Shown one piece after another: positions 1-10,919 of a stretch of 64,000 nt of DNA (positions are counted from its first letter, which is position 1; each line of letters opens with the position of its first letter). The translations under genes and the position numbers were made by a program. The notes beneath the pieces are model-generated. The model searched no databases and had not been told where the DNA came from. It saw only the letters and a list, made by a program, of their open reading frames with translations. The DNA lies in assembly GCA_964019135.1 (NCBI GenBank), contig OZ025265.1:24093143-24157142 (forward strand), read 5' to 3'. The stretch is from Arenicola marina (taxonomy: Eukaryota > Annelida > Polychaeta > Arenicolidae).

Positions 1-1330
1 GAATTGCTGTCGCAGTACCTGCAAAATTAAATCGTTTTGAGAACCGGAATATTAAGCTCTGTATGTCTACATACAGACGGGTTATATTAGGCTTTAGCTC
101 CACAATGCAGGTGATCAGACGTTCACCACAACGGATAGGTCAAATCATGTACAGGAACCAGGAGCGTTGGTTTGTGATCGACTGGCCCTTAGACAATGTG
201 TGAATTTGATTGGCTGAAAGATACTTTGAAGAGTTAATAGACAATTCAAGACGAAATTCGATTGGCGGGAAGAATGTACAGCCATTTACGAAAATGTAGA
301 AAATGAATTTCGGGATATACCTATACAAGGACATGAGTGCATCGTTCACTTCCGGTGCACACATGGGCACTGGAACCAACCTACTCTATCACCTTTCAAT
401 CAGCCGCCATCTTCTCCGCGCGCACCAATATGCGTGCGAAACAAGTGTCGGGAGGTTCACTGATGCGTAATGCGCGCATTCGGGTTACCTCATAAAAATA
501 CCGGGTTACCAAAGAAATGCGCCCACTAATAAAAAAACGAAGCGGTTGCGTTGATCGATTTTGCCGTTCGCCGGGACAGGATTAACTCCTCTCCTTTACC
601 GTGTTACACTGTCGTTACGTGCTCGCCGACCGAGTTACTCCACTTAATCGCATCGCATGTTTTTTTCTTCCTAACTTCCTTTTATGTCCTGTAATTCGTC
701 CAGCCTCCCTTCTACTCTCCGCTGCTTCCAGCCAGCCTGTTTTATGTCTACCAAGCTCCAATTTTGCGCCGGACATCTATATATTAGATGTTATCTGTAG
801 AAACTCGTTAGCTCAGCGACGATTTAAGATTAAAGACAATTGCTAGGCGATAACCCCTTCCGGCTAAGACCAACAGGCTTAATATACGGGCAGATTAATA
901 TGGACCGGAACAACCGGCCAAATGATTGCATTGTCGCTCATCCTATTCCTCGGCTACGGGTGTTACACGTACTGTAGCAATTGTGGCTCAGTCATTACCG
1001 TTTGCCAGCAATGGTGATTGAGCCACGCGAGTCTCGTTGGAAATCCGTGCATGCTAAAATCATATAGGTCATCAGATAATGTTGCCTACAAGGTATTACA
1101 GTCGGCCTTATACCAATCAGGTCAGGCATCAGAACGAAATTGACCTAATAGGAGTCATCAGTGCCCGGTATTAACCCCATGGTAATTGCCCTGAGCCATG
1201 TGTAGTGGGCGGAGGGTGTCATCATTGTCTTCGGCATTTAGTCATTTGTTGTGTTGGCTTGATCTTGTGGCGATCTGGTCTCATGTTATGGTTACTCCTG
1301 AGCGTTACTACTCGCATATGATATATATTG
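1..1330. other. unassigned sequence, no gene seen
   Basis: I find no supportable coding region, RNA gene or repeat. Short open frames on both strands lack recognisable motifs. Near 400-420 there is a GCCGCCATCTTCTCC-like stretch; its complement resembles a YY1-type AAGATGGCGGC motif, but nothing else supports a promoter. Confidence 0.4.
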
Positions 1331-1565
1331 CAGGGGCGGATCTAGGAATTTGCCAAGGGGGGGGGGTGGGCAGATGCTCGGAGAGGCCGACTTTACCAGT
1401 ATATGTTCAGGTTCCCACCCAAGGGGGTGGGGGGGTTGCTCTCCGAAAACTTGCGACCGGGGGGGGGGGGAGGATGCTCGGAAAAGCCGACTTTAACAGT
1501 GTATGTTTAGGTTCCCAAGGGGGGGGGGGTTACGAGGATAAGTCCCCCCCCTTGATCCTCCCCTG
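1331..1565. mobile_element. MITE with CAGGGGCGGATC-type termini (hAT-like), copy 1
   Basis: The left end reads CAGGGGCGGATCTAGGAA and the right end is its imperfect inverse, finishing CTTGATCCTCCCCTG. The same termini flank copies at 28137-28424 and 44006-44273. The interior is two copies of a roughly 100-bp unit (GATGCTCGG at 1373 and 1473) joined by G-runs of 7-12 bases. Such ends are typical of non-autonomous hAT-type elements in many animals (family knowledge); the superfamily is an inference because no clear 8-bp target duplication is visible here. No coding capacity. Confidence 0.65.
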
Positions 1566-1867
1566 TCATGGATAATTACCGAGCCGCAATTAGTCCTGGT
1601 AATGTACATCACAAAGAAATTACCGCTTCCCTTAGGAGGGTTTATATTCCGCACTATATATTATGGCCACAGGCAGATCAGCCAAGGTAATACACTCAAC
1701 TGTTCTATATTTTAAGGTCCCGCGTCGGTTCCGTCGCCGCGCTGTCAACGTATCCCATGGGCATTGGAATTGACGAGGGCCGGGTACCAATGGTAGCCCA
1801 CCACCATTGAAAAGAGTCTATGTTCGACCACTCAATATCACCAATAGGTGAGTGCACCTGCTGTCTA

Positions 1868-1895
1868 GTCATGACGTCATACATGACGTCATAAT
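1868..1895. promoter_or_regulatory. two CRE palindromes in tandem
   Basis: Two perfect ATGACGTCAT palindromes lie one helical turn and a half apart, centred near 1875 and 1889. TGACGTCA is the consensus CREB/ATF site. This could be a functional paired site or chance; no gene start is recognisable nearby. Confidence 0.35.
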
Positions 1896-2204
1896 ACAAA
1901 GGATAACCATGAGACAAATATTGTTACGCCATCCAACCTCAAACGTAACAGTCGTTTTTTTGGCATTTTCAGATGATAACTATGGATTAATATGTGACTC
2001 AATCGAACCATTGTCTATGGTTCTGATGTGTGGATTAGTGTCAAATGCCACCTTCCTGCACATATCAGACTCTTGATGGGTTAGTTAAGTGGAACAGTGT
2101 CTGGCATCAACTATTATCTGGCGTATATCGACCTATCCCGAGTCTTGAGCGCTGGTGTGGGCAGGGTTTGTGACTAATGAAGGGAAGTAGGAGTACTAAT
2201 AGCG

Positions 2205-2350
2205 ACAGACTGAACACATGCCCGCTAAACTGGGCCAAGGAACCTTCAGGGACGATGAATGATGAAATGGATGAGAGATGTCCCAGAAATAGGTACCCAC
2301 CGTCGGGTTCGAACCTAGCACTATTGATCTATGGTCTAGTGTGCTATTCC
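2205..2350 (-). mobile_element. tRNA-derived SINE, family 2, copy A (old)
   Basis: On the minus strand a B box (GGTTCGAACCC, complement of 2305-2316) follows an A-box-like region. The flanking sequence aligns with the SINE at 48310-48450: shared landmarks are AAACTG(A/G)GCCAA, GACGATGAA(C/T)GATG, TTCGAAC and ATTGATCT followed by TCTAGTG(C/T)GC(C/T)AT. Divergence from the other copies suggests an old insertion. No target duplication was found. Confidence 0.6.
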
Positions 2351-2654
2351 GAGAAATATGCTCGCAAAAGCATGACCGTTATCTATTCCAAGAAATACGT
2401 CCAAGAGTGCAGAATATTTAACAAGGGAAAACCCTAATTATAAATCCGGGCGAAAGGGTTCGCTAGTAACGAGTGGGGTAACAAATTGGCGCCTGTATAA
2501 CACTCACACGGTCGCACAAACATTGCTACCAAACAGTTCGCCCCCCGGGAGTTTGCCTCTCAACGCCAGATCCATAACTGATATGCATTCTTGCAGGAAG
2601 CAGGCTGTAAGAAGTCACTGAGAAGCCCTCACTTTATCCTCGTCCCCTCAAACC

Positions 2655-2877
2655 TGTCGAATACACGTCACAAACAGTTCCGATCCAGTCATCCAATCAG
2701 AAGCCCCGTACTTACGTAGCTCCTTGACAACCTGGCCATTAAGCGGCGCCCGAATTGATTGGTTGCACTTCAAGTTGTCGTCAGGTTCTTCCGTGTTCTC
2801 ACACAGACATCCGGGTGTGCCGTCATCCTTCACGTAACAGCCCGCCTCACCGCAGTTCACATTTCTGCAAAGCTCCA
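2655..2877 (-). CDS. EGF-like domain exon, possibly running into a Sushi-like start
   Basis: This minus-strand open segment encodes six cysteines with EGF spacing C-x4-C-x4-C-x9-C-x1-C-x11-C over about 38 residues (LCRNVNC, GEAGC, PGCLC, LKC). Such modules form disulfide-bonded domains in secreted or membrane proteins. The acceptor is TTACAG at 2878-2883. Two donor choices exist. A consensus GTAAGT at 2715-2710 gives a 162-bp exon (2716-2877) with phase 1 at both ends, the classic shuffled EGF module. Alternatively CAG|GTTTGA near 2654 keeps further residues (APLNGQVV, then TGSELFVTC) that faintly resemble the first half of a CCP/Sushi domain. The frame is open from the acceptor to a TGA at 2648-2650. 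No neighbouring exon was recognised, so the parent gene is unknown; it could also be a relic exon. Confidence 0.6.
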
Positions 2878-2884
2878 CTGTAAC

Positions 2885-3640
2885 GCCGGAAACGATGCAT
2901 TAATAACATGGGTGAACGTTATGCTCCATTGCTTAAAACTACTCATGCAAAAATGTTCTACCTATATGATTATTTTACCAAACATTTTTTTTTTTCAAAA
3001 CGACCTCGACATATTGCTTGATGTTGTAAGCACCAAATGTAAATTTTGTTTCGCATTATGAGCTTTGTCTTTAAGTTATCGTGACGAAGTATTTTCCTCA
3101 TTGCCAGTTGATGATGAAATGACAAGCCCTTTCCCGAAATACCCCTTGCCCTACCCCCCCACCCCCCTCCCTTATACTGGACTAGGACGACGGTCATACG
3201 TACACTGAGCAATGTGTATAATATGGTGAGTATAAGGATACTCTCGATTACATTTTAATCTTCACATCCCCCCCCCACTCCGCTCCCGTTCCACACACAC
3301 TCCAATCGCTAAAAAGTGAGGAATAGAAAAGATAGAAATAGTAAACGCTGCTGTGAAAGGCGATTGACAATTTCACTTTAATGTCGAAGCAAAATGTTCC
3401 TGTTTGGGGTTTTAGTCACAGTTTTACTCCGGGCCACATTCATAATCAGAAGCACACTTCTAATTATGCCACAGGCCTAATATCGCGGCGGGCATATGTC
3501 TGTGACAGTCACAGTATTGGGTTTGTCACGGTACTAATCAAAGTCTTAATCCTGTCTCGATGCTGCTGGTGTCACGGCAATACTCATAGTCCTATGTCTG
3601 TCGTATCCCAGTCCCATTGCCATCGAGGTCCATCCAAATC
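2885..3640. other. unassigned sequence
   Basis: AT-rich and mixed DNA with short C-runs (3150-3170, 3268-3280). It would be intronic to the EGF-like exon if that gene is real. No element ends or coding motifs are visible. Confidence 0.35.
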
Positions 3641-3645
3641 CACAG

Positions 3646-3840
3646 GGGGCCGGCCCGGTAGCTCAGTGTGTCAGAGCGCTTGCATTGAGTGCTCTGGCCA
3701 ACTGAGAGCCTAACGGCACGTGGATCGGTGGTTCGAGCCCCACTGTGGCCATGTCTGCGTGGTCGCAAGATAAAGATCCCATGTCCTTCTTCGCAAAGAG
3801 TAGAGGGTTACCCCAGGGACATGGCTCCACTCTTCCTTGA
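3646..3840 (+). mobile_element. tRNA-derived SINE, family 1, copy A
   Basis: The head reads GGCCCGGTAGCTCAG (A box) and GGTTCGAGCCCC at 3731-3742 (B box), followed by the family body CTTCTTCGCAAAGAGTAG and ACATGGCTCCAC. The same layout recurs at 18447, 21979 and 42162. A tRNA-like insertion GCATTGAGTGCTCTGG sits between D-arm and B box in all copies. The 3' end is immediately followed by the tandem array starting near 3841, so the usual tail GCGTCCTGAATAT is missing. Confidence 0.85.
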
Positions 3841-4850
3841 ATCACGATCAGGTTATAGTCCTGATATAGGTTATAATCAAGATCAAGTTATTGCACGCTA
3901 TAGTCGTAATCACGGTTATAATCCTGATCCGGTTATAGCCCTAATCAAAGTTATAGTCCTAATCAATGTTATAATCCCGATCAAGTTATTGCACGCTAGA
4001 TTCCTAATCACGGTTATAATTCCGATCACGCTAGTCCTAATCACGGTTATAATTCCGATCACATTCGAGTCCTAATCATGGTTATAATTCCGATCACATT
4101 CGAGTCCTAATCACGGTTATAATTCCGACCACATTCGATTCCTAATGACGGTTATAATTCCGATCACATTCGAGTCCTAATCACGGTTATAATTCCGATC
4201 AGGTTATAGTCCTAATCAAAGTTATAGTCCCAATCACGGTTACAATCCCAACCAGGTTATAGTCCGATTCCTCATCGATTCCTAATCACGGTTATAATTC
4301 CGATCACATTCGAGTCCTAATCACGGTTATAATTCCGATCACATTCGAGTCCTAATCACGGTTATAAACCCGATCACGTTATAGTTCTAATCAAGGTTAT
4401 AATCCCGATCAAGTTATTGCACGCTAAAGTCCTAATCACGGTTATAATCCCGATCACGCTAAAGTCCTAATCACGGTTATAATCCCGATCAAGTTATTGC
4501 ACGCTATAGTCTTAATCACGGTTATAATCCCGATCAAGTTATTGCACGCTATAGGCCTAATCACGGTTATAATCCCGGTCACGCTAAAGTCCTAATCACG
4601 GTTATAATCCCGATCAAGTTATTGCACGCTATAGGCCTAATCACGGTTATAATGCCGATCAAGTTATTGCACGCTAAAGTCCTAATCACGGTTATAATAC
4701 AGATCATATTGGAGTCCTAATCACGGTTATCATTCTGATCAGGTTACAGTTCTAATCGCAGTTATAATCTAGATCAGGTTAGGGTCCTAATCGAAGTTAT
4801 AATCCTGATCAAGCTAGCGTCCTAGTCCAAGGCTGTAATCCGTGTCAGAA
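3841..4850. repeat. minisatellite, 35-45 bp units
   Basis: About 25 degenerate units built around CACGGTTATAATTCCGATCA followed by CATTCGAGTCCTAAT (35 bp), with a longer variant containing CAAGTTATTGCACGCTATAG. Order is GTTATA, CCGATCA, AGTCCTAAT. The array decays toward 4800-5030, where GTCCTAATC-like words persist without regular spacing. It begins directly at the SINE tail. Confidence 0.9.
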
Positions 4851-5039
4851 TACTAATCATGTACCAACCCAATCCCAAGTACAGCTCCTGTCACAGTAAT
4901 CCTAGCACGGTCCTAACCCTGGCGGAGTGATAATCCTCTCATAGTCGCATAACACAGTATAGTTCAAGTAACGGTCTTAACCCTGTGACGGTCTCAATCT
5001 TGTCATATCCCTAGTCGTGTCACTGTAATATACATCACA

Positions 5040-6545
5040 ATCCTAAACACGTAGAGGTTGACCGATAGATAAAAAAAACTAAGGATAATATTTAAACAAC
5101 GAGTCCCTGTAAAATTTTACTTTCATTCCTTTCCAAAGTCTATACCCCCCTCACCGCCCCCCCCCCACCCCGCCTCGTCCGTCCGTAACGCGTAGGTTAG
5201 TTGACCCCGACTGTAATTATTCGCTACACTATTATGTATCAACCATGTTACATTCAGTGACGTCACGCGTTATGCAAAACAAATAATCAAGTTCGGACTG
5301 CAGGAAATAACTACTGGTAATGGAGCAGCAATTAGTACTCACGTGTGTAGTTGTTAGCATATTGAGGGTTGATCTCGGAGAAGTGATGCAGTGGACTTTC
5401 CATCTTGGGAACTCGGGGGGGATAATCCTGTGATAATCCGTCAGCGTGTGGAGACTGTAATCCTTGTCAGAACCGCATCACCGTTAATAGATAAATGACT
5501 CCAGTGTATTCATCCGCGCTTGTTTACACACGGCTAACCTGAGTGGTGGGTGGTGGGGTTGGGGGGGGGGCGAGGCGGGGGAGGCGAGCCAAGTGCTGAT
5601 AATAAAGATAGCTGGCGTCATCCAGGCACACCACCTTCAGTTTTTCTTCATCTAATATACATGTTGAAGGCCTCCTTTGTCGCTATGACGCAGTAGGACC
5701 CACTGTCGCTCTGCGTAGGTGCAGGTCACTGGACTTACATTAGCCTCATCAAATAAAATAATCCATTTTTGTTTAACTCTCAATTCTTTTTTTAAATATA
5801 AATACGTATTTATATTGATGTATTTATCTCCCGGTGTGACGTCACTTCCTGTTTAAGTCGGGCGCGTTGTGACGTCTCGGAGTGTAAGTAATTGCCTGGA
5901 ATTTAATCTAATTTTCCCGGGTGTCGCCTTCTGTATGCACACGCATGTATATAGCTCTCACCTTCCCCACCAGTGAGAAAAAGGATCAGTCACATCGATA
6001 TAAGATTTCACTCATCTGAACAACGCAACGCTGCTTCATTGCCGCGCAGCTATCAAAACAAACTCTTTTACGTGTCTTAAATCCTGACAGAGCTTAGCTC
6101 CAGTTTGTTTGGCGGGGTTGTTTTACTCGAGACAAATAACACCCTATGCGCGATCCCGGTAAATTACTCCAAATACTCCAAAGCCACTGAATACGAAACG
6201 GTTTCCCCGGGAGCCGTGTGTGTTGATTTACCCGACAGCACGCACGTCTCGGCGGCAAATGGTCCACTCCGCCCGCGTATCCTCTCGCGTCACCTTTCGT
6301 GAAGTCACGCGTGATCTCCGCCGCAAGCGTGAGCTCCTCAAGGTAACCAAGGTAATGGAAATATACCTCTCGCGGGCGTTGTTGTTACAGTCGTGTTTCC
6401 GGACCACGCGCCAACGGTGACTGACGGGTGGCGACAATGTAAAGTGGGGCGGGCCCGTCTGTATAGGAGTTATTCCAAAAGGTCTTGGAATCGGAATCGG
6501 CGGAGTAATGGACTCGTTGTAGTCGCTCTCCGGGGGCATCGATCA
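5040..6545. other. unassigned sequence with C- and G-runs
   Basis: No gene or element ends recognised. C-rich runs at 5145-5170 and a G-rich tract at 5540-5590 are simple sequence. A short open stretch on the plus strand at 6220-6343 ending in AAG|GTAACC was considered as an exon and not accepted. Confidence 0.35.
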
Positions 6546-6550
6546 TCAAC

Positions 6551-6586
6551 ACCAATCAACCAACCAACCAATCAATCAATCAATAG
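6551..6586. repeat. AACC/AATC tetranucleotide microsatellite
   Basis: Short run of CCAA followed by TCAA tetramers. Confidence 0.85.
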
Positions 6587-7086
6587 CTGATCTCTTGATG
6601 GCAGGCAGTAATTAATCCTCCAGTCGCCATTGTTAATAAGTCCTTCCTGTGGGGACGTTGGCCTTTTCACTGATTAATCCCAGGCAGGAAACGATCAAGT
6701 CCGCCTGAAAACAACCGCCAAAGGTTAAAGTGCGTGTGGAATCCTCATCTCAGCTTTACTACCCTTTGAAATCACATTCCCAGGCTTGCGTAAAATGGCA
6801 TCGTAATGATTTCGCAGTTTAGCAATACGGAATAAAACGTGCATGGTCCAACTTCTGGATATTCCACTCCCGGGACGATTTCTACCAACCAGGGGCCGGT
6901 TGGTCATTCACTGCGTGCCGATCGTGGAACGCTATCCGCTGTCCAAGCAGTTAAACGTCAAATCTCAGCATTGATGAAAGCATCTCCTGGAAGTATTCCC
7001 TTTTATACGTATCGCCGCGTGTGTCAGTGGGTATGTCCGTGTGACCATCTCACGTCAATGCCGTCACTCGCATGCGACCGCATGTC

Positions 7087-7088
7087 TC

Positions 7089-7121
<33 letters not shown>
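7087..7121. repeat. CT dinucleotide microsatellite
   Basis: About 15 uninterrupted CT dinucleotides. Confidence 0.95.
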
Positions 7122-7123
<2 letters not shown>

Positions 7124-7285
7124 CTCTCGACTGGCGTTAGAAGCCGTTGCCGCAATTGCTAGTCACCCGCGCTGGTCAGTCAGCCTGCCGTCGCGCTCTC
7201 TCCCGTCGGCCCTTTATCCCTTTGGTGAGTTGAATCAGTCAACGGGCCACACGCCACGCACACCAGTCGTTGCCGACCGCTGATA

Positions 7286-7384
7286 GCCAAGCCTAGCCCA
7301 GCCAAGCCCAGCCTAGCCTTGCCGAGCCCATCCTGCCCAGCCCAGCCCAGCCCAGCCCAGCCTTCCCAGCCTTCCCAGCCTGGC
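7286..7384. repeat. AGCCC pentanucleotide repeat
   Basis: Runs of AGCCC/AGCCT/AGCCA pentamers, with a purer block of CAGCC at 7336-7365. It is strand-asymmetric (C-rich on plus). Open frames across it are repeat artefacts. Confidence 0.9.
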
Positions 7385-7726
7385 CCGGTCCAGTCAACCT
7401 CGCGCGCAGATCGTTTTCGCGAGAGAGAGGAGTGGACGGCCGTGGGACAAAAAGGGCGGGACAAGATGAACGCAAGAGGGAGAGGGAGAGTGAGGGGAGA
7501 GGGAGAGGGCGAGGGAGTGTAAGTGTAAGCCGGCAGCAACTGGCTGGTCGTGAGTGGGCCAGCCCAAAATTCTCACTTCATTCCCCAGAAGGCTGCGTTG
7601 CTTAGGACAGAGGCATTGAGGCCGAGGAAGGACGACCGGCGAGTGAAATAATGAGCCAAGTCTAGGGACGTAATGGATCAAGGTGATCCATGTGTTCATA
7701 AATGTATAGATAGGACTATATCCACC

Positions 7727-7774
7727 AATCCATCTATCTCTATCTCTACCTCTCTCTATCTCTATATCTCTATC

Positions 7775-7807
<33 letters not shown>

Positions 7808-8410
7808 ATCTCTATCTCTCTCTCTTTCTCTATCTCTCTCTCTCTCTCTATCTCTATTCTTGTTTCTATCTCTATATCAGTCTCTATCTCTACCCCTACC
7901 CTTACCCTTACCCCTACCCCTATCCCTATCCCTATCCCTATCCCTACCCCTTCCCCTATCTCTATCTCTATCTCTATATATTTCTATTTCTATCTCTCTA
8001 TCTCTATCTCTATCTCTATCTCTATCTCTATCTCTATTTCTATTTCTATTTCTATCTCTATCTCTATCTCTACCTCTATCTCTATTTCTATTTATAATCT
8101 CTATCTCTATCTCTATCTCTCTATTTTTATTTCTATCTCTATCTCTATCTCAATCTTTATCTCTACCCCTACCCCTACCCTTACCCCTACCCCTACCCCT
8201 ACCCCTATCCCTACGCCTACCTCTACCTCTATCTCTATCTGTCTATCGCTATCGCTATCTCTATCGTTATCTCTATCTCTATTTCTATTTCTATTCTATC
8301 TCTATCTCTATCCCTATCTCTATTTCTATCTCTATCTCTATCTCTATCTCTATCTCTATCTCTATCTCCATCTCTATCTCAATTAAGTATCTAATTATGT
8401 ATCTCTATCT
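7727..8410. repeat. TATCTC hexanucleotide array with CCCTAC/CCCTTA patches
   Basis: About 680 bp of TATCTC hexamers with TATTTC and TACCTC variants and two patches of CCCTAC/CCCTTA (7895-7950 and 8165-8220). Because the unit is six bases, all frames on the plus strand read as two-residue-periodic peptides (Ser/Ile or Leu/Tyr). No evidence of a gene. Confidence 0.95.
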
Positions 8411-8984
8411 CTATGTCTGTAAAGTATCTGATTATCTATCTGTCTATATATATATCTATCGATTTAATGTTTTTACTGTTAACTATACATTGTATTGATC
8501 TATCTTTTTTTCATTCTATATGTTGCTCTATCTTTTTATTATTCTATGTATTGCTCTCTATATCAGCATCTCTATATCAGTATCCTAGACCAGCTCTTTC
8601 TATTACTATATATTTTTATCTGTCAATCCATCTGCACATATATGCATCCAGGATAAATATCTATCTATTTGTCCAACTGTACAGGGGCCGGTATCATATA
8701 GCGGTCATAAGGCAGTCATAGCGCAGTTTACGACCGGGCACGGTCATAGCGCCAAATCTCCGTGTTATGTAGCGGTCATAGCCGCTTACACTTAGTAAAT
8801 TGTTCATATTAACTTATGACAGCTACCCCCCAGTCTTAACGACGCTATGACCCGGCAGGAGCCAGTTGTTAACATGAACAAGTGTATTATGCAGGATCAC
8901 GACGCAAATATAACGGTTATGCACATATTAGGGCAAAAGTAAAAGTCAACAATGTATTTTAATAGTGTGCCATTTAATGCATAG

Positions 8985-10300
8985 CCATAGCCCAGCAACC
9001 CGAGCCATAGCCCGACGCCCAGAGCCATAGCCCGACGCCCGGAGCCTTACCAGGGCGCCCGGAGCCATAGCCCGGCGCCCGGAGCCATATCTCGGAGCGA
9101 TAGCCCCGTGCGATAGCTCGGAGCCACAGCCCGGAGCCATAGCCCGGAGCCACAGCCCGGGACCATAGCCCTGTGACCGCTCGGAGCCATAGCCCGGTGC
9201 TCGGAGCCATAGCCCGGCGCTCGGAGCCATAGCCCGGCGCTCGGAGCCATAGCCCGGCACTCGGAGCCCGGCGCTCGGAGCCATAGCCCGGCGCTCGGAG
9301 CCATAGCCCGGCGCTCGGAGCCGTAGCCTGGCGCCCGGAGCCTTAGCCAGGCGACCGGGGACATAGCCCGGAGCCACAGCCCGGAACCATAGCCCTGCGA
9401 CCGCTCGGAACCATAGCCCGGCGCTCGGAGCCATAGCCCGGCGCTCGGAGCCATAGCCCGGCGCTCGGAGCCGTAGCCGGGCCCCCGGAGCCTTAGCCAG
9501 GCGACCGGGGACATAGCCCGGAGCCACAGCCCGGAACCATAGCCCTGCGACCGCTCGGAGCCATAGCCTGGGCTCGGAGTGATAGCCCGGCGCTCGGAAC
9601 CATAGCCCTGCGACCGCTCGGAGCCATAGCCCGGTGCTCGGAGTCATAGCCCGGCGCCCGGAGCCATAGCCCGGCGTTCAGGGCCATAGCCCGGCGCTCG
9701 GAGTCATAGCCATAGCCCGGAGCCGTAGACCGGAGCCACAGCCCGAAGCATAGCCTGGAGCCATAGGCCGGCGCCCAGAGCCATAGCTGGCGCCTGTAGC
9801 CATAGCCCGCGCCCGAAGCCCTAGCCCAGCGTCCGGAGCCTCACCCCGGCGCCCGGAGCCTTACCCCGGCGCCCGGAGCCTTACCCCGGCGCCCGGAGCC
9901 TTATACCGGGAACTGGAGCCATAGCCCGGCGTTCAGAGCCATAGCCCGGAGCCATAACCCGGCGTTCAGAGCCATTGCCCGGAGACATTGCCCGGAGCCA
10001 CAGCCTGGAGCCACAGCCTGGAACCCTATCCAGGAGCTATAGCCCGTAGCCATAGTGGGGCGTTCAGAGCCATAGCCCAGAACCATAGCCCGGAGTTATA
10101 TCCCGAAGCCATATCCCGAGTTATAGCCCGGAGCCACATCCCGGAGTTATATCCCGGAGCCATATCCCGGAACCGTAGCCCGGAGTTATATCCCGGAGCC
10201 ATAGCCCAGAGCCACATCCCTGAGGTATAGCCCGGAACCATAGCCCGAAGCATAGGCCGGAGCCATAGGCAGGCGCCCAGAGCCATAGCCCGCGCTTGGG
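8985..10300. repeat. 20-bp GC-rich minisatellite
   Basis: Unit GCCCGGCGCTCGGAGCCATA and variants, about 65 units. A sub-family with GGAGTTATATCCC appears from 10090 onward. Because 20 is not a multiple of three, the minus strand is open in several frames with a 20-residue period; these frames are not genes. Purest at 9180-9480. Confidence 0.95.
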
Positions 10301-10324
10301 CTATAGTCGAGCTTCGGGAAACCA

Positions 10325-10454
10325 GGGCGAGATCGCGAGAGAAAAATCGCCAGGGCGAGATCGCGAGAGAAAAATCGCCAGGGCGAGATCGCGAGAGAAA
10401 AATCGCCAGGGCGAGATCGCGAGAGAAAAATCGCCAGGGCGAGATCGCGAGTGG
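10325..10454. repeat. 28-bp minisatellite
   Basis: About 4.7 near-identical units of GGGCGAGATCGCGAGAGAAA plus AATCGCCA, spaced exactly 28 bp (10325, 10353, 10381, 10409, 10437). Near-zero divergence implies recent expansion. Confidence 0.95.
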
Positions 10455-10919
10455 CACAAAAATGCCACCATACTGGACTTATATGATGTGATTCTTTATA
10501 CAGTGGGCGTGACGCAACTTCGAGGAAACATCCAGTCATGTCTAAAAATAGATGGTTCTCTCCGGTCTTAGTGCCGACCGGCAGCTTTTTTGCCTATGAA
10601 ACGCGGTTGGCCTTAGTTTATGACCGAGTCGTTAGTATGATCAAGTTAGAGTCTTAGCGCTATGTCCGGTCATACGTTAAGACCATTCTTCATGAAACCG
10701 GCCTCAGAGCTATATGTATTTATATGGTAACAGATGGATAGAACAGTTAATTTACTTGGTTACAGATTGGTTGCTTATAGCCGCAGGGGCCACAGGCAGG
10801 TGTCGCGGACTTCAACAGCTGGTTGCCCTGCCTTGTCTTGCTGCCCGCATAGGCCGCAGCCTGATTGGGCAGTCAGTTTCGGCATCACCTGCATGGGAGG
10901 TCTGCGGTGACTGTCATCA

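Larger units (their letters stand above)
8684..10705. mobile_element. possible DNA transposon with imperfect TIRs enclosing minisatellites
   Basis: The left end GGGGCCGGTATCATATAGC and the inverse of the right end (10705 downward: GAGGCCGGTTTCATGAAG) match over about 28 bp at roughly 75 percent. Both ends carry sub-terminal copies of CGGTCATAGCG-like words (8704-8780; 10607-10680), a pattern expected of transposase-binding subterminal repeats. The interior is almost entirely the 20-bp and 28-bp arrays, with no transposase. No target duplication is visible, so the call is tentative. Confidence 0.4.

Noticed and set aside
3646-3742. tRNA gene
   Set aside because: A and B boxes are present, but the anticodon region carries an insertion, no cloverleaf can be closed, and the same head recurs with a shared SINE body.
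5650-5712. Minus-strand peptide with SDSGSYC, reminiscent of an immunoglobulin-fold D-x-G-x-Y-x-C motif
   Set aside because: The Tyr-to-Cys spacing is wrong, the frame is only about 20 codons, and no good acceptor or supporting exon is seen.
6220-6343. Plus-strand frame ending in TRDLRRKRELLK before AAG|GTAACC
   Set aside because: Short, Arg-rich and without a recognisable acceptor or domain; insufficient support for an exon.
7895-8220. CCCTTA/CCCTAC patches resembling telomeric repeats
   Set aside because: They lack a sustained CCCTAA unit and lie within TATCTC hexamers; they look like local variants of the hexamer array.
8946-10086. Long minus-strand frames over the 20-bp minisatellite (up to about 230 residues)
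   Set aside because: All frames read the same short repeat; period 20 keeps several frames open without any coding meaning.
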